A DNA stretch of 58,761 nucleotides, taken from Bordetella parapertussis (lineage in GTDB: Bacteria; Pseudomonadota; Gammaproteobacteria; Burkholderiales; SG8-41). How positions within the stretch are numbered: the stretch's first letter is position 1; every line of letters begins with the position of its first letter. The notes beneath the pieces are model-generated. The model was not told the DNA's origin. It did not search any database and worked only from the letters and a program-made list of their open reading frames with translations. The position numbers and the translations under genes were made by a program. The stretch is from NCBI GenBank assembly GCA_945862135.1, contig CAMAYE010000002.1, positions 1 through 58,761 on the forward strand, read 5' to 3'. Shown in pieces: positions 32,595 through 41,204 of the stretch.

Positions 32595-33557
32595 ATGACA
32601 CGCCTGCTTTTGCTCGCCGCCGCGTTGCTGACCAGCATCAGCGCATTCGCGCAGAATTTTCCCACACGTCCGATCCGCATCGTCGTGCCCTTCGCCGCCG
32701 GCGGCCCTGCCGACATCACGGCACGCAACATCGGCCCGCGCATGACCGAACTGCTGGGCCAGCCCATCGTCGTTGACAACCGCGGCGGCGCCAACGGCAC
32801 CATCGGCGCTGAAACCATGATCCGCTCGCCCGCCGACGGCCACACGCTGCTGATGACCACCGCCAGCGTGACCTCGATCAACATGGTCACTTACGGCAAA
32901 CCGCCGTACGACACGCTGCGCGACATGCTGCCGCTGTCGCCGGTAATGACCACCGGCAGCCTGATCGTCGTGCACCCCTCACTGCCGACGAAAAATCTGA
33001 AAGAGTTTGTCGCGCTTGCCAAATCGCGCCCCAACCAGATCGCCTTTGGCTCCGCCGGCACCGGCGGCACGCTGCATCTCGGCCTCGAAATGCTGATGGC
33101 CGAAGCCAATATCAAGATCACCCATGTCGTCTACAAAGGCGCGGGTCCGGCCACCAGCGACGTGGTTGCCGGCCAGATCCAGGGCATGTTCGTCGATCTG
33201 CCGGTGATCTCGCCCTACGTCAAAGCCGGCCGCGTGAAGGCCCTTGCGGTAGCCGCGCACAAACGCTCGCCACATTTCCCCGACATTCCGTCGACCAAGG
33301 AACAGGGGCTCGAAAACGTCAACATGCTCAACTACTACGGCCTGCTCGCCCCCGCGAAAACACCGCGCGACGTCGCCAACAAGCTGCACGATGCGATCAT
33401 CAAAACCGTCAACACGCCGGCAGTACGCGACCGCCTGCTGTCGGTCGGCGCCGATCCGTTGACCATGAGCATCGAGGAATTCACCGACTACATCCGCAAC
33501 GACATCGAGAAGTGGCGCAAGGTGGTCAAGGCCGCGAACATCCAGATCGACCGCTGA
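32595..33557 (+). CDS. Bug-type tripartite tricarboxylate binding protein
   Basis: A 320-residue periplasmic protein with a signal peptide ending near SAFAQ. Canonical blocks are FPTRPIRIVVPFAAGGPAD, VVDNRGGANGTIGAETM, SPADGHTLLMTTASV, and SAGTGGTLHLGLEML, then the VVYKGAGPATSDVVAGQ strand. The GGGG-rich ribosome site lies 8 nt upstream. A methyltransferase and a GlcG-like protein follow at 33651 and 34523. The ligand, a small carboxylate, cannot be read. Confidence 0.93.
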   Translation: MTRLLLLAAALLTSISAFAQNFPTRPIRIVVPFAAGGPADITARNIGPRMTELLGQPIVVDNRGGANGTIGAETMIRSPADGHTLLMTTASVTSINMVTYGKPPYDTLRDMLPLSPVMTTGSLIVVHPSLPTKNLKEFVALAKSRPNQIAFGSAGTGGTLHLGLEMLMAEANIKITHVVYKGAGPATSDVVAGQIQGMFVDLPVISPYVKAGRVKALAVAAHKRSPHFPDIPSTKEQGLENVNMLNYYGLLAPAKTPRDVANKLHDAIIKTVNTPAVRDRLLSVGADPLTMSIEEFTDYIRNDIEKWRKVVKAANIQIDR

Positions 33558-33650
33558 CCGCAGCAATACGGAATACAACGGTGCCCGACCGCTCCGCACT
33601 GCCCGGCGATAACGGCGGCCACCGTTGATTGAAGCGCTTGAATTGATCCG

Positions 33651-34454
33651 ATGAATCTCAATCAGATCCGGCTGGCGCTAAACCGGCAGTTCAGGCGTTT
33701 TTTCTACAATCACATTTATTACAGTGATTGGCTGAGCGGGGATCTGCACTTCTTCAATCTGGGCGTGGTACCGATCGACTCCGCCATCGTCTCGACCCTG
33801 CCGTTCCCGGATGAACAACATCAGGCGCAGGTTTACGTTGAAGCCATCAAGGCCTTCCGGCGACACAGCAGCCATCCTGCGCCGGCCCGCGTCCTGGAAG
33901 TGTCAACCGGACTGGGTGGTGGCCTGGGCGTCCTGGCGCAGTGCTTTCCGGCGGCTGAAATTTTTGGTCTGGACTACGCGCGCGTATCCATCCGCCGCTC
34001 CAGGCGCACACAAGCCAGCGCTGTACTCATCGTCGCCGATGCGCAGGCTGCGCCGTTTAACGACCGCAGTTTTCAGCTTATTGTGAATGTTGAATCCTTT
34101 CACGCCCTCAATGCCTTGACGTTTCTTTCCGAGGCCAGACGGATGCTCACTGCTGATGGCCTGCTGATCATCATTGATTTCCGCAAAGCCCCTGTTGATC
34201 GCCTGCAGCACTGGATCAACGAACAGGCCGAAGCGTCTGGAATGACGATCGTCGAATTCCTGGACCTCACGCAAAACGCGATTGCATCCGCCCGTTCCGA
34301 TACGCCGCGACGCAACCGCCTGCTGCAACGCATCCCGCCGCCGTTCAAGAAACTGGCCAACGAAATGACGGCAGGTGAAGGCTCGGAACTGCTGAAGCAG
34401 TACATGGACGGCGAAAAAACCTATTTTCTCTGTGTATTGAAACAATCGGGCTGA
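33651..34454 (+). CDS. Class I methyltransferase with unusual motif I
   Basis: A 267-residue protein with Rossmann order motif I VLEVSTGLGGGLG (81-93), then FGLDY, then LLIVADAQAAPFNDRSFQLIVNVESFHAL. The usual E-x-G-x-G-x-G core of class I methyltransferases is replaced by EVSTGLGGG, the pattern seen in phthiotriolone- or sterol-type lipid methyltransferases. The N-terminal 75 residues are rich in F, Y and H. It lies 94 nt after a Bug gene, and the acceptor is unknown. It is one of three class I methyltransferases in the window, all different. Confidence 0.75.
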   Translation: MNLNQIRLALNRQFRRFFYNHIYYSDWLSGDLHFFNLGVVPIDSAIVSTLPFPDEQHQAQVYVEAIKAFRRHSSHPAPARVLEVSTGLGGGLGVLAQCFPAAEIFGLDYARVSIRRSRRTQASAVLIVADAQAAPFNDRSFQLIVNVESFHALNALTFLSEARRMLTADGLLIIIDFRKAPVDRLQHWINEQAEASGMTIVEFLDLTQNAIASARSDTPRRNRLLQRIPPPFKKLANEMTAGEGSELLKQYMDGEKTYFLCVLKQSG

Positions 34455-34522
34455 CCCGAACGATTTTTATCGTCAAACAACGCACTTCCAAAAATCAACT
34501 TTAACTGCAAGGAGACAAACCC

Positions 34523-34939
34523 ATGTCCGACCCCACAACCCTTCCCATCGCCAAAGTCCGTGCCGCGATGGACGCGATGACCGACAAGGCCCTGCAAACT
34601 CCGGATGACATCGTCGCCATCGCGATTGTCGACAGCACCGGCAATCTCGTCGCCTATTCGCAGACCGGCCACCTGCGGCTGTTCAGCCGGCGGCATGCGA
34701 TCCGCAAGGCGTACACCGCCGCAGTGATGGCGACTGACACCGGAACCAACGGCCAGAAGCTAAAGGAACAGGGCCGCAGCATCAGCGAAATGGGCGATCT
34801 GCAGCTCACCGGAATGCAGGGTGGACTCGTCATCAAAAAAGATGGTGTGCTGCTCGGCGGCATCGGCGTCGGTGGTTATAACGGCGGCCATCTCGATGAA
34901 GCGCTGGCGAAGATCGGTCTGGATGTGTTGATGAGCTGA
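34523..34939 (+). CDS. GlcG/HbpS-like heme-binding family protein (DUF336)
   Basis: A 138-residue protein of the GlcG/DUF336 group: ALQTPDDIVAIAIVDSTGNLVAYSQ, then FSRRHAIRKAYTAAVMA, and a GGLVIKKDGVLLGGIGVGG strand block. It is of family-typical length and has a GGAGAC ribosome site. GlcG-like proteins often accompany glycolate or other hydroxyacid genes, and HbpS binds heme, but most members are uncharacterised. The gene starts 68 nt after the methyltransferase and lies 11 nt before the enolase-superfamily enzyme at 34951, so these two are probably cotranscribed. Confidence 0.85.
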   Translation: MSDPTTLPIAKVRAAMDAMTDKALQTPDDIVAIAIVDSTGNLVAYSQTGHLRLFSRRHAIRKAYTAAVMATDTGTNGQKLKEQGRSISEMGDLQLTGMQGGLVIKKDGVLLGGIGVGGYNGGHLDEALAKIGLDVLMS

Positions 34940-34950
34940 CGGCAATCGTC

Positions 34951-36072
34951 ATGACCCTGCAACCCGCACGCATCGAGACCTTCCTGCTTGAAGCGCCGAT
35001 TGCCAATCCGGTCCGCAATTCCTTCCGCACGCTGACGGCGCGGCCCGCGCTGCTGCTGCGGATCACCGATGCGGATGGCGCGTTTGGCTGGGGCGAGGTG
35101 TGGTGCAACTATCCGCCGGGCGGTGCGGCGCATCGCGCGCGCCTGCTTGAGCAAGTGGTGGCGCCGCTGATCATCGGGCGCCGTTTCGCTGATCCGGCTG
35201 CTGCGTTTGAATATCTGGAACAGGCCACCCGCGTACCGGCAATTCAATGCGGCGAGCCCGGACCCTTCGCACAGGTGGTCGCCGCCATCGACATTGCGTT
35301 TTGGGATCTCGCCGCGCGACGCGCCGGAATCCCGCTGTGGCGCCATCTCGGCGGCAGCGCATCGGTACGAGTTTATGCCAGCGGGCTGGGCCCCGATCAA
35401 CCGGAACAACTTGCCGCGCAAAAACTGGAACAAGGTTATCGCGCCGTCAAAGTGAAAGTCGGTTTCGATGCCGCCACCGACGCACGCAATCTGCGTGCCT
35501 TGCGTAACCTGCTGGGCGCTGACAACGCGTTGATGGTCGATGCCAACCAGCGCTGGACAGCGGCGCAGGCTGCTGTCGCCGGCGAAGCCTTTGCCGAATT
35601 CAGACTCGAATGGCTCGAAGAACCGATTCCCGCGGATGAAGCGGTCGCGCACTGGCAGACCCTCGCTCGCACACTCGCAACACCGCTCGCCGCCGGAGAA
35701 AACCTGCGCGGCGTCGAATCATTCAGCAGCGCCATCAACAGCGGCGCCCTCGCCGTGATCCAGCCCGACATCGGCAAATGGGGCGGATTTTCCGGATGCC
35801 TGAAACTCGCATCGATTACCAACAAAGCGGGCGTGCGGTTTTGCCCGCACTGGCTCGGCGGCGGCATTGGCCTGCTCGCTTCGCTGAACCTGCTGTCTGC
35901 TGCAGATGCCCAAGGCTGGGGTGAAGTCGACGCCAATCCGAATCCGCTGCGCGAATCACTGCTGCCCGCGAATTTCAAGGTCCACGATGGCCGCGTGCAA
36001 CTCAGTGAAAACCCCGGCCTCGGTCATGAACCCGATCCCGCAGTGCTGCAACGATTCAGCGTGGCCCGTTAA
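34951..36072 (+). CDS. Enolase-superfamily enzyme, mandelate racemase subgroup
   Basis: A 373-residue enzyme. It has K167-V-K169 (K-x-K), metal ligands D197, E223 and E250, and H300 (CPHWLGGG) with D273 (QPDIGKWGG) on the opposite face. The Lys plus His-Asp dyad is the mandelate racemase signature, in contrast to the Lys-Lys enzyme at 17864. This subgroup includes racemases and sugar-acid dehydratases. It is read with the GlcG-like gene 11 nt upstream. A hydroxy acid is a plausible substrate. The stop is adjacent to the convergent thioesterase stop (36072/36073), leaving no room for a terminator. Confidence 0.88.
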   Translation: MTLQPARIETFLLEAPIANPVRNSFRTLTARPALLLRITDADGAFGWGEVWCNYPPGGAAHRARLLEQVVAPLIIGRRFADPAAAFEYLEQATRVPAIQCGEPGPFAQVVAAIDIAFWDLAARRAGIPLWRHLGGSASVRVYASGLGPDQPEQLAAQKLEQGYRAVKVKVGFDAATDARNLRALRNLLGADNALMVDANQRWTAAQAAVAGEAFAEFRLEWLEEPIPADEAVAHWQTLARTLATPLAAGENLRGVESFSSAINSGALAVIQPDIGKWGGFSGCLKLASITNKAGVRFCPHWLGGGIGLLASLNLLSAADAQGWGEVDANPNPLRESLLPANFKVHDGRVQLSENPGLGHEPDPAVLQRFSVAR

Positions 36073-36525
36073 TCACCACGCCACCCGAACCGCCAGCACA
36101 TCACCGCGCGCGCATTCCTGATCACCGGCATACAGCGAACAGGTAATGCGCGTTTTTTTCGGGCCGGCTTCAACCACCTTTGCGCGCAAGGTCAGCGGCC
36201 GGTCAATCGGCGTCGGCTTCAGGTAATCGACTTTCATCGACGCCGTCGCGTACCAGAGCTGCGGATCAGAACCGATGGCGCGGCCTTCGCGGCGGTAGGC
36301 GTCGGCGAATGCGGTGCAGATGCAGTGGCAGTCAATCACCGTGCCGATGATGCCGCCGTTCAGCACATTGGTCGGCCCGGCCATGTGGAAGGGCTGCGGC
36401 GTAAACGTTGATACCGCTTCGTCACCATCCCAATAACTTTTGATGCGCAGGCCCTGCGCGTTATGCGGGCCGCAGCCAAAGCAGTGGTTATCGGGGATCT
36501 GGTTCTGAAACGCGGGTTCTTTCAC
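36073..36525 (-). CDS. PaaI-like hotdog thioesterase
   Basis: Start chosen at GTG 36525, which overlaps the stop of the upstream small ORF (GTGA); the in-frame extension to 36579 adds a Gly/Arg-rich tail. The 150-residue protein has the hotdog pattern HCFGCGPHNAQGLRIKSYW, then LNGGIIGTVIDCHC (the residue region of the acyl-CoA pocket), and YLKPTPIDRPLTL. CFGCGxxNxxGL is characteristic of the PaaI/YbgC-like group. It should cleave a short or aryl acyl-CoA. Two more hotdog genes lie within 3.3 kb. Confidence 0.85.
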   Translation of the reverse strand: MKEPAFQNQIPDNHCFGCGPHNAQGLRIKSYWDGDEAVSTFTPQPFHMAGPTNVLNGGIIGTVIDCHCICTAFADAYRREGRAIGSDPQLWYATASMKVDYLKPTPIDRPLTLRAKVVEAGPKKTRITCSLYAGDQECARGDVLAVRVAW

Positions 36526-36758
36526 GCCGCTTCCGGTTCGCGCAGCGGCACCGTCGTTGAGTCGTAACCATAAACCCACGACGGATCAGTCTTGCCCATC
36601 AGCCAGATATTGGCGCTGGAACCCGCCTGAGTTGCCGAGGCGCGCGGCTTGCGGATCGCTTCAAACAATTTGAATGTCGCACTGAAGAAAGGTGCCTTCC
36701 CTTTGGCACATCTCAAAATAGGCAAGAACCTCGTTTTCAGCAGCCATTTGGATAGCAT
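36522..36758 (-). CDS. Small ORF coupled to the thioesterase; possible gene remnant
   Basis: A 78-residue frame ending exactly on the GTG of the thioesterase (4-nt overlap), with the C-terminal half (GKTDPSWVYGYDSTTVPL) looking like real protein. The N-terminal half is Lys/Leu/Phe-rich and atypical. In another frame from ATG 36747 a different peptide (begins MAAENEVLAYFEMCQ) runs 28 codons to a stop. This mixture suggests a frameshifted or fused remnant, but a true small protein is possible. No family assigned. Confidence 0.35.
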   Translation of the reverse strand: MLSKWLLKTRFLPILRCAKGKAPFFSATFKLFEAIRKPRASATQAGSSANIWLMGKTDPSWVYGYDSTTVPLREPEAA

Positions 36759-36853
36759 GATTTGACCAGTGGCGTTACATACGATTTCCGTCGGGCAGAA
36801 TATCCCATATCCTTCGCTCCTATGACCATTCGCTAAACGGAGTTTAGAAACCC

Positions 36854-37333
36854 ATGCCTCTCCCCAGCAAAAAGAAAAAACCCACCCGCCGTATCAAAGT
36901 CGATCCCGCCCAGCTTAAAAGCGCCAGCGAGATCTTCCACTTCGGCCCGTCCACGCTGATCGGCGTCGAGCCGCTGGTGATCAGCGCGCGCAAGGTCACT
37001 GCCCAGCTGGTGGTGAAACCCCATCACATGAACCGCAACCACCGCGTCGGCGGCGGCATTCTGATGGCGATGGCGGATGTGATGGGCGCCGCGGGCGCCG
37101 TGGTCAACCGGCCGCCCAATCACAGCGGCGGCACGATTGAATCCAAGACCAATTTTTTCGGCGCGGCCGTCGGTCCGGTGCTGAAGGCGACCAGCGTGCC
37201 GCTACATATCGGGCGCACTACCTCGGTCTGGGAAACCACGATCAAGGGCGGCGACGGCAAGGTTGCGGCGATCGTCACCCAGACGCAGATCATGCTGCCG
37301 CGGCCGGTGCCGGCCGCCCCTGCAAAAGACTAA
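36854..37333 (+). CDS. Hotdog thioesterase, PaaI-like
   Basis: A 159-residue hotdog protein with a Lys-rich start (SKKKKPTRR). The helix block HRVGGGILMAMADVMGAAGA is the part that carries the catalytic acid in PaaI relatives, and GGTIESKTNFF follows. It is divergent from the small ORF and thioesterase at 36073-36758, and its stop overlaps the convergent carboxymuconolactone decarboxylase gene by 4 nt. Substrate unknown, likely an aromatic or short acyl-CoA. Confidence 0.8.
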   Translation: MPLPSKKKKPTRRIKVDPAQLKSASEIFHFGPSTLIGVEPLVISARKVTAQLVVKPHHMNRNHRVGGGILMAMADVMGAAGAVVNRPPNHSGGTIESKTNFFGAAVGPVLKATSVPLHIGRTTSVWETTIKGGDGKVAAIVTQTQIMLPRPVPAAPAKD

Positions 37334-37950
37334 GCCTTCGCCATCTGCAGCGGCCAGGGCAGCAGCGGCAGGTCCTTGCGCCCGGGAATTTGCGTGCGCG
37401 CGACGTTCATGATCAGCGCCAGGCCGCTGTAGTAGCCGACCACACCCATCAGGTCCATCAGGCTTTCTTCGCCGAACTGTTGGATGCCGCGCGCGTAGGT
37501 CGCGTCGCAGACGCCGTGGCGCGCGAGCAGTTCGCTGACAAAGTCATAGGTCACCGCTTCATCTTCGGCCATGTTGTCGGGGCGGCGGCCTTCGGCAATC
37601 GCGGTGATGATGTGATCGGAAAGGCCTTCAGCACGCGCATGTTTCTCATGCGCCTGCCATTCGAACTGTGAGGTCCAGTGCCGCGCGGTGATCAGCGCGG
37701 CCATTTCATTGATGCGTAATTCCAGTTTGCACTCGAAGCGGATGTAGGCGCCAAGCTGCTGCATCGGCGTGGTCAGCCCGGGGCTGCGCAGGATGCAGTT
37801 GTACGGGCCTTTGACCGCGCCGCGCGGCCCGGCGCAAATCAGGGCCGCGGCCTGCTGCTGGGCCGGCGTGCGCTGTGCTTCGGGGATCGGCGGCATGCGC
37901 TCGGGCAACAGGGTGTAATGCAGCGGCAGTTTTGTTTCCGGTGACGACAT
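37330..37950 (-). CDS. Carboxymuconolactone decarboxylase (CMD/AhpD-like) family protein
   Basis: ATG 37950 follows GAGGAG, 7 nt upstream; the earlier ATG at 38016 is rejected for lack of a site. The 206-residue helical protein has GPYNCILRSPGL, then ELRINEMAALITARHWTSQFEWQAHEKHA, the helix block conserved in CMD proteins (E, H, and the EWxxH pattern). No CxxC redox pair is present, so AhpD-like peroxidase activity is unlikely. It is convergent with the thioesterase at 36854 and divergent from the Bug gene at 38119. Confidence 0.85.
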   Translation of the reverse strand: MSSPETKLPLHYTLLPERMPPIPEAQRTPAQQQAAALICAGPRGAVKGPYNCILRSPGLTTPMQQLGAYIRFECKLELRINEMAALITARHWTSQFEWQAHEKHARAEGLSDHIITAIAEGRRPDNMAEDEAVTYDFVSELLARHGVCDATYARGIQQFGEESLMDLMGVVGYYSGLALIMNVARTQIPGRKDLPLLPWPLQMAKA

Positions 37951-38118
37951 GACGTTCTCCTCGATCAGTGGCGGCTTGGGGCGCACCCTTCCGCTGGCTG
38001 ACCGTAATGTGAACATACGATTGTCAGGGTGGGGCCTGCCGCCTATGCTAGCTTCAAAACATCAATAAAAAAGCACGAACAAGCGCTTCGCCACACCGGC
38101 CACCTTCAGGAGGAGTCC

Positions 38119-39114
38119 ATGTGCAATTCACGCTTCAGTGTCTTTCTGCGTCCGCTCACTGTTTTTGCGTCACTCACGCTGCTGCTGTGCGGTCCCCTGG
38201 CCACAGCGGCCCATGCACAGGGTGAACAAAAACGCCCGATCCGTCTTCTGGTGCCATCGGCGCCGGGCGGCCCTTCGGATTTTGCGGCGCGGCTGATTTC
38301 AACGCGCCTTGGTGAAACGCTGGGCCAGAGCGTCATCGTCGACAATCGGCAAAGTGTCAACGGCATCATCGCCTCCGAGATCGCCGCGCATGCGCCGCCC
38401 GACGGTTACACGCTGCTGATCGGCAACATCGGCACGATGGTGATGAACACCGGGCTCTACAAAAAGCTGCCCTATGACCCGCAGCGTGATTTTGTGACCA
38501 TCGGCCAGTTGGTCTCGGCGGGCACGGCGCTGGTGGCCAACCCGAAATTTCCGGCGAACAATTTCCGCGAGTTTGTTGCCGCCGCGAAAAAACAGCCAGG
38601 CAACATCCACATTGCCGTCGCCGGAGCCAACGGCGCGGTCGCGACGGAAGTGCTGAAGTACATGGCCGGCATCACGCTGAACAACATTCCGTACAAAGGA
38701 AGCTCGCCATCGGAAATTGCGCTGCTGTCGGGTGAGGTCTCGTGTGCGCTGCTGTCGATTCCCGCCGTAACGCCGCATGTGCGCGCGGGCCGCATGAAAA
38801 TCTACGGCGTCACCACCGCCAAACGTTCACAGTTGCTGCCGGATACGCCGACCATCCAGGAACAGGGGCTTGCGGGTTACGAGTTCGGCAACTGGCACGG
38901 CCTGCTCGCGCCGAAAGGCACCTCCAATGCGGTGATCCGCCGGGTGAACAAGGCCGCGGTCCAGGTGCTCAGCCAGAAGGATCTGGTCGATATCGCGCTG
39001 GCGCGGGGCAATGAAATCATCGCCAACAGCCCGGAGGAATTCGCGGCGAACCTGGCGCGCGACATTCCCCACTTCAAGAAAATCATGGCCAGCGCGGGGA
39101 TTGTTCCGCAATAA
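38119..39114 (+). CDS. Bug-type tripartite tricarboxylate binding protein
   Basis: ATG 38119 follows AGGAGGAG. The 331-residue protein has a long signal peptide ending near AHAQG. Family blocks are KRPIRLLVPSAPGGPSD, VIVDNRQSVNGIIASEI (diverged from the usual GGA), PPDGYTLLIGN, and IPYKGSSPSEIALLSG. The ligand loop (NIGTMVMNTG) differs from the other copies, suggesting another carboxylate. No TctAB genes are nearby. It is a single-gene unit, followed at 39368 by a thioesterase. Confidence 0.92.
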   Translation: MCNSRFSVFLRPLTVFASLTLLLCGPLATAAHAQGEQKRPIRLLVPSAPGGPSDFAARLISTRLGETLGQSVIVDNRQSVNGIIASEIAAHAPPDGYTLLIGNIGTMVMNTGLYKKLPYDPQRDFVTIGQLVSAGTALVANPKFPANNFREFVAAAKKQPGNIHIAVAGANGAVATEVLKYMAGITLNNIPYKGSSPSEIALLSGEVSCALLSIPAVTPHVRAGRMKIYGVTTAKRSQLLPDTPTIQEQGLAGYEFGNWHGLLAPKGTSNAVIRRVNKAAVQVLSQKDLVDIALARGNEIIANSPEEFAANLARDIPHFKKIMASAGIVPQ

Positions 39115-39367
39115 AATCTCCATGGCGGAGCCGCTTCGAACCACGATCCAGTCTATGCGCACACCCAGGCGCATTTGACTGGCTTGCGGTGTCCACGGGG
39201 TCCCATGCCTGCGCTCCAGGAGCGGGGTGCGCCGTTATTGACGATGCCATCGCTTTGTTAAGCAAAGCGCAACCCGGCATTCACTCATCGTTGCAGTTTG
39301 CGCAGCTTGACACGACTTCAGCGCAAACCCTAGGCTCGATACCCATCATTTCTATCATTCGCACATC

Positions 39368-39763
39368 ATGAAACCATTACCCGTAGCGCCCTTCGTTGAT
39401 CATGCCGGCATCGTCGCCCAGACCATGGATGCAGATGGCGCCGTCAGCGTCGTGCAATTGGAACCGCACCACCTGAACCGCCTGGACTCCGCACACGGCG
39501 GACTGATCGCGACCTTGCTCGACAACGCGATGGTGAATGCCGCCCGTGCGGTCTCGGGCCCGGATGCGCGCCTCGCGACTATCGAGATGAAGATCAACTT
39601 CATGCGCGCCGGAAAAGGGTCGCTCCGCTGTACCGCCCGCTGCCGTCACTCGACCACAAAGCTCGCGTTCTGCGACGCCGAAGTGCACGACGCATCAGGC
39701 AAACTGGTGGCCACTGCGAGCAGTACGCTGCAGTACATGGTTGGGAGCGGACGCAAGTCCTGA
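39368..39763 (+). CDS. PaaI-like hotdog thioesterase
   Basis: A 131-residue hotdog protein with the PaaI pattern LNRLDSAHGGLIATLLDNAMVNAARA (HGG followed by the acid D), then MKINFMRAGKGSLRCTARCRH. No strong ribosome site is visible before the ATG. This is the third thioesterase of its type within 3.3 kb. The neighbours (Bug gene upstream, toxin-antitoxin pair downstream) give no specific role. Confidence 0.85.
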   Translation: MKPLPVAPFVDHAGIVAQTMDADGAVSVVQLEPHHLNRLDSAHGGLIATLLDNAMVNAARAVSGPDARLATIEMKINFMRAGKGSLRCTARCRHSTTKLAFCDAEVHDASGKLVATASSTLQYMVGSGRKS

Positions 39764-39991
39764 TCCAATGGCTGCGGGAATGCGCGGCATTCACCTCGCG
39801 CTGTTCTTAATTCGCTGCTCCTGCTTCGCCTTCACTGCTGATTTCCCGCTGAAAAAAAATACGTCGGATCCTCGCCCATCTTGGGCTGCGGCTGACTGGC
39901 TTATGAACTGGCGCAGCCTTGTGGCCTGTATATTCACTGATGCGGTGTCTGTAAGTAATTGATTTTATTAATTATTTATGTCTTCCCCCGG

Positions 39992-40036
39992 TTGATTTCT
40001 ATATGAATTTAAAGTTATACTTCTTTCAATAGAAAT
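39992..40036 (+). promoter_or_regulatory. Toxin-antitoxin promoter with inverted operator half-sites
   Basis: TTGATT (39992-39997), 17-nt spacer, TTATAC (40015-40020). ATTTCTAT (39995-40002) and ATAGAAAT (40029-40036) are an exact 8-bp inverted repeat that frames the -10. The extended copies align as ATTTCTATwTGAA. This is the usual layout for an autoregulated antitoxin promoter. The region 39764-39990 shows no gene. Confidence 0.6.
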
Positions 40037-40059
40037 TCCTGTCCCCTGCTGGAGGCGCC

Positions 40060-40443
40060 ATGAAAACCGCTCCCGCTGCAAACCCCGCAGCCGAACGCCG
40101 CCGCGTGCTGACCGGCGCCACGCTGAAAGCCGCTGAACTGCTGGATATCCGGCAAGCGGTACTCGCCCGGCTGCTGGGCATCAGCGCACCGCAGGTCAGC
40201 CGCATGGCCAAGGGCAGTTACCTGCTCGACGAGAACCGCAAGGAATGGGAACTGGCTGCGCTGTTCGTGCGCCTGTACCGCGCGCTGGATTCAATCACCG
40301 TGAACAGCCTCGATGAAGCACGCGCCTGGCTCAACAGCCGCAATCGCGGCCTCAACGGTGAAAAGCCGGTGGCGTTGATCACCTCCGCGATGGGACTGGT
40401 GCGCGTGGTCGATTATCTTGATGCCGCCCGCGCCCGCGTTTAA
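40060..40443 (+). CDS. Antitoxin, Xre/MbcA/ParS-type (DUF2384)
   Basis: A 127-residue protein. The N-terminal helix-turn-helix (TLKAAELLDIRQAVLARLLG, then SAPQVSRMA) and the C-terminal toxin-binding domain (LDSITVNSLDEARAWLNSRNRGLNGEKPVALI) fit the Xre/MbcA/ParS antitoxin class. GGAGGCGCC precedes the ATG. The stop overlaps the toxin gene start by 23 nt, so translation is coupled. It should bind its toxin and repress its own promoter through the inverted repeat upstream. Confidence 0.9.
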   Translation: MKTAPAANPAAERRRVLTGATLKAAELLDIRQAVLARLLGISAPQVSRMAKGSYLLDENRKEWELAALFVRLYRALDSITVNSLDEARAWLNSRNRGLNGEKPVALITSAMGLVRVVDYLDAARARV

Positions 40444-41122
40444 GACTGAAGCCCTCCGCGCCCGCCTGTGGCGCGCCGTCGAAGCGCAGCACAAGGTGTC
40501 GACGATGCGGCTGGTCGACAACAGCCTCACCGATCAGGCCATTCTTGAAAACATACTCGAAACCAGCAAGCCGCCGGTGCCGGAAGAAGCGCGCGACAAA
40601 CACTGGCTGATTTTTACGCCCTTCCGTTACACCCCGCCGCCGCCCGGTAGCCGTTTCCGCGCGCCGCAGGACCCCGGCGTGTTCTACGGCGCACTTGAAC
40701 CGCGTACGGCCTGTGCGGAAATCGGTTACTGGCGCTGGCGCTTCGTGCAGGACAGCGAAGGTCTCGATCAACTCGTCGCCAAACCGATGAGCCTGTTCGC
40801 GGCCGACCTCAAAACCCGCAGCGCGATCAATCTGCGCAAGCCGCCACTGTCGCGCCAGCGCAAGGCCTGGATGAATCCAGACAGTTATGTGGAAACTCAG
40901 GCGCTGGCACGCAAGGCGCGCACGCAGGACATCGAAGCCATTGTTTATGAATCGGTGCGCGATCCGCAGCATGGCAGCGCTGTGGCGGTGCTGACGCCAA
41001 AGCCGCTGAACGGTCCGGTTGGCCATGCCGAGAGCTGGTTTCTGACCGTCACGAAGGATCGCGCGATCTGGCAACGGGCGCTGGGGGAAGGATTCGAGTT
41101 CGGGTTTACGGCCGGCAGTTGA
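40421..41122 (+). CDS. RES domain toxin
   Basis: ATG 40421 lies inside the antitoxin gene; a TTG directly before it is possible but unlikely. The 233-residue protein has the RES pattern: R69 in FTPFRYTPP, GVFYGAL, E100 in TACAEIGYW, and S178 in YESVR. RES toxins degrade NAD or ADP-ribosylate a target and are blocked by Xre-type antitoxins. It is paired with the preceding antitoxin (23-nt overlap). It is longer than some RES toxins (about 150-160), with a basic N-terminal extension. Confidence 0.9.
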   Translation: MPPAPAFKTEALRARLWRAVEAQHKVSTMRLVDNSLTDQAILENILETSKPPVPEEARDKHWLIFTPFRYTPPPPGSRFRAPQDPGVFYGALEPRTACAEIGYWRWRFVQDSEGLDQLVAKPMSLFAADLKTRSAINLRKPPLSRQRKAWMNPDSYVETQALARKARTQDIEAIVYESVRDPQHGSAVAVLTPKPLNGPVGHAESWFLTVTKDRAIWQRALGEGFEFGFTAGS

Positions 41123-41204
41123 TCACGCAGGCTTCACGGAAATCAGATTCCAACAATCGGCTGCGGCACCTCGCCTTCGAAGGCCCGCCGGAATAATTTT
41201 TAAA

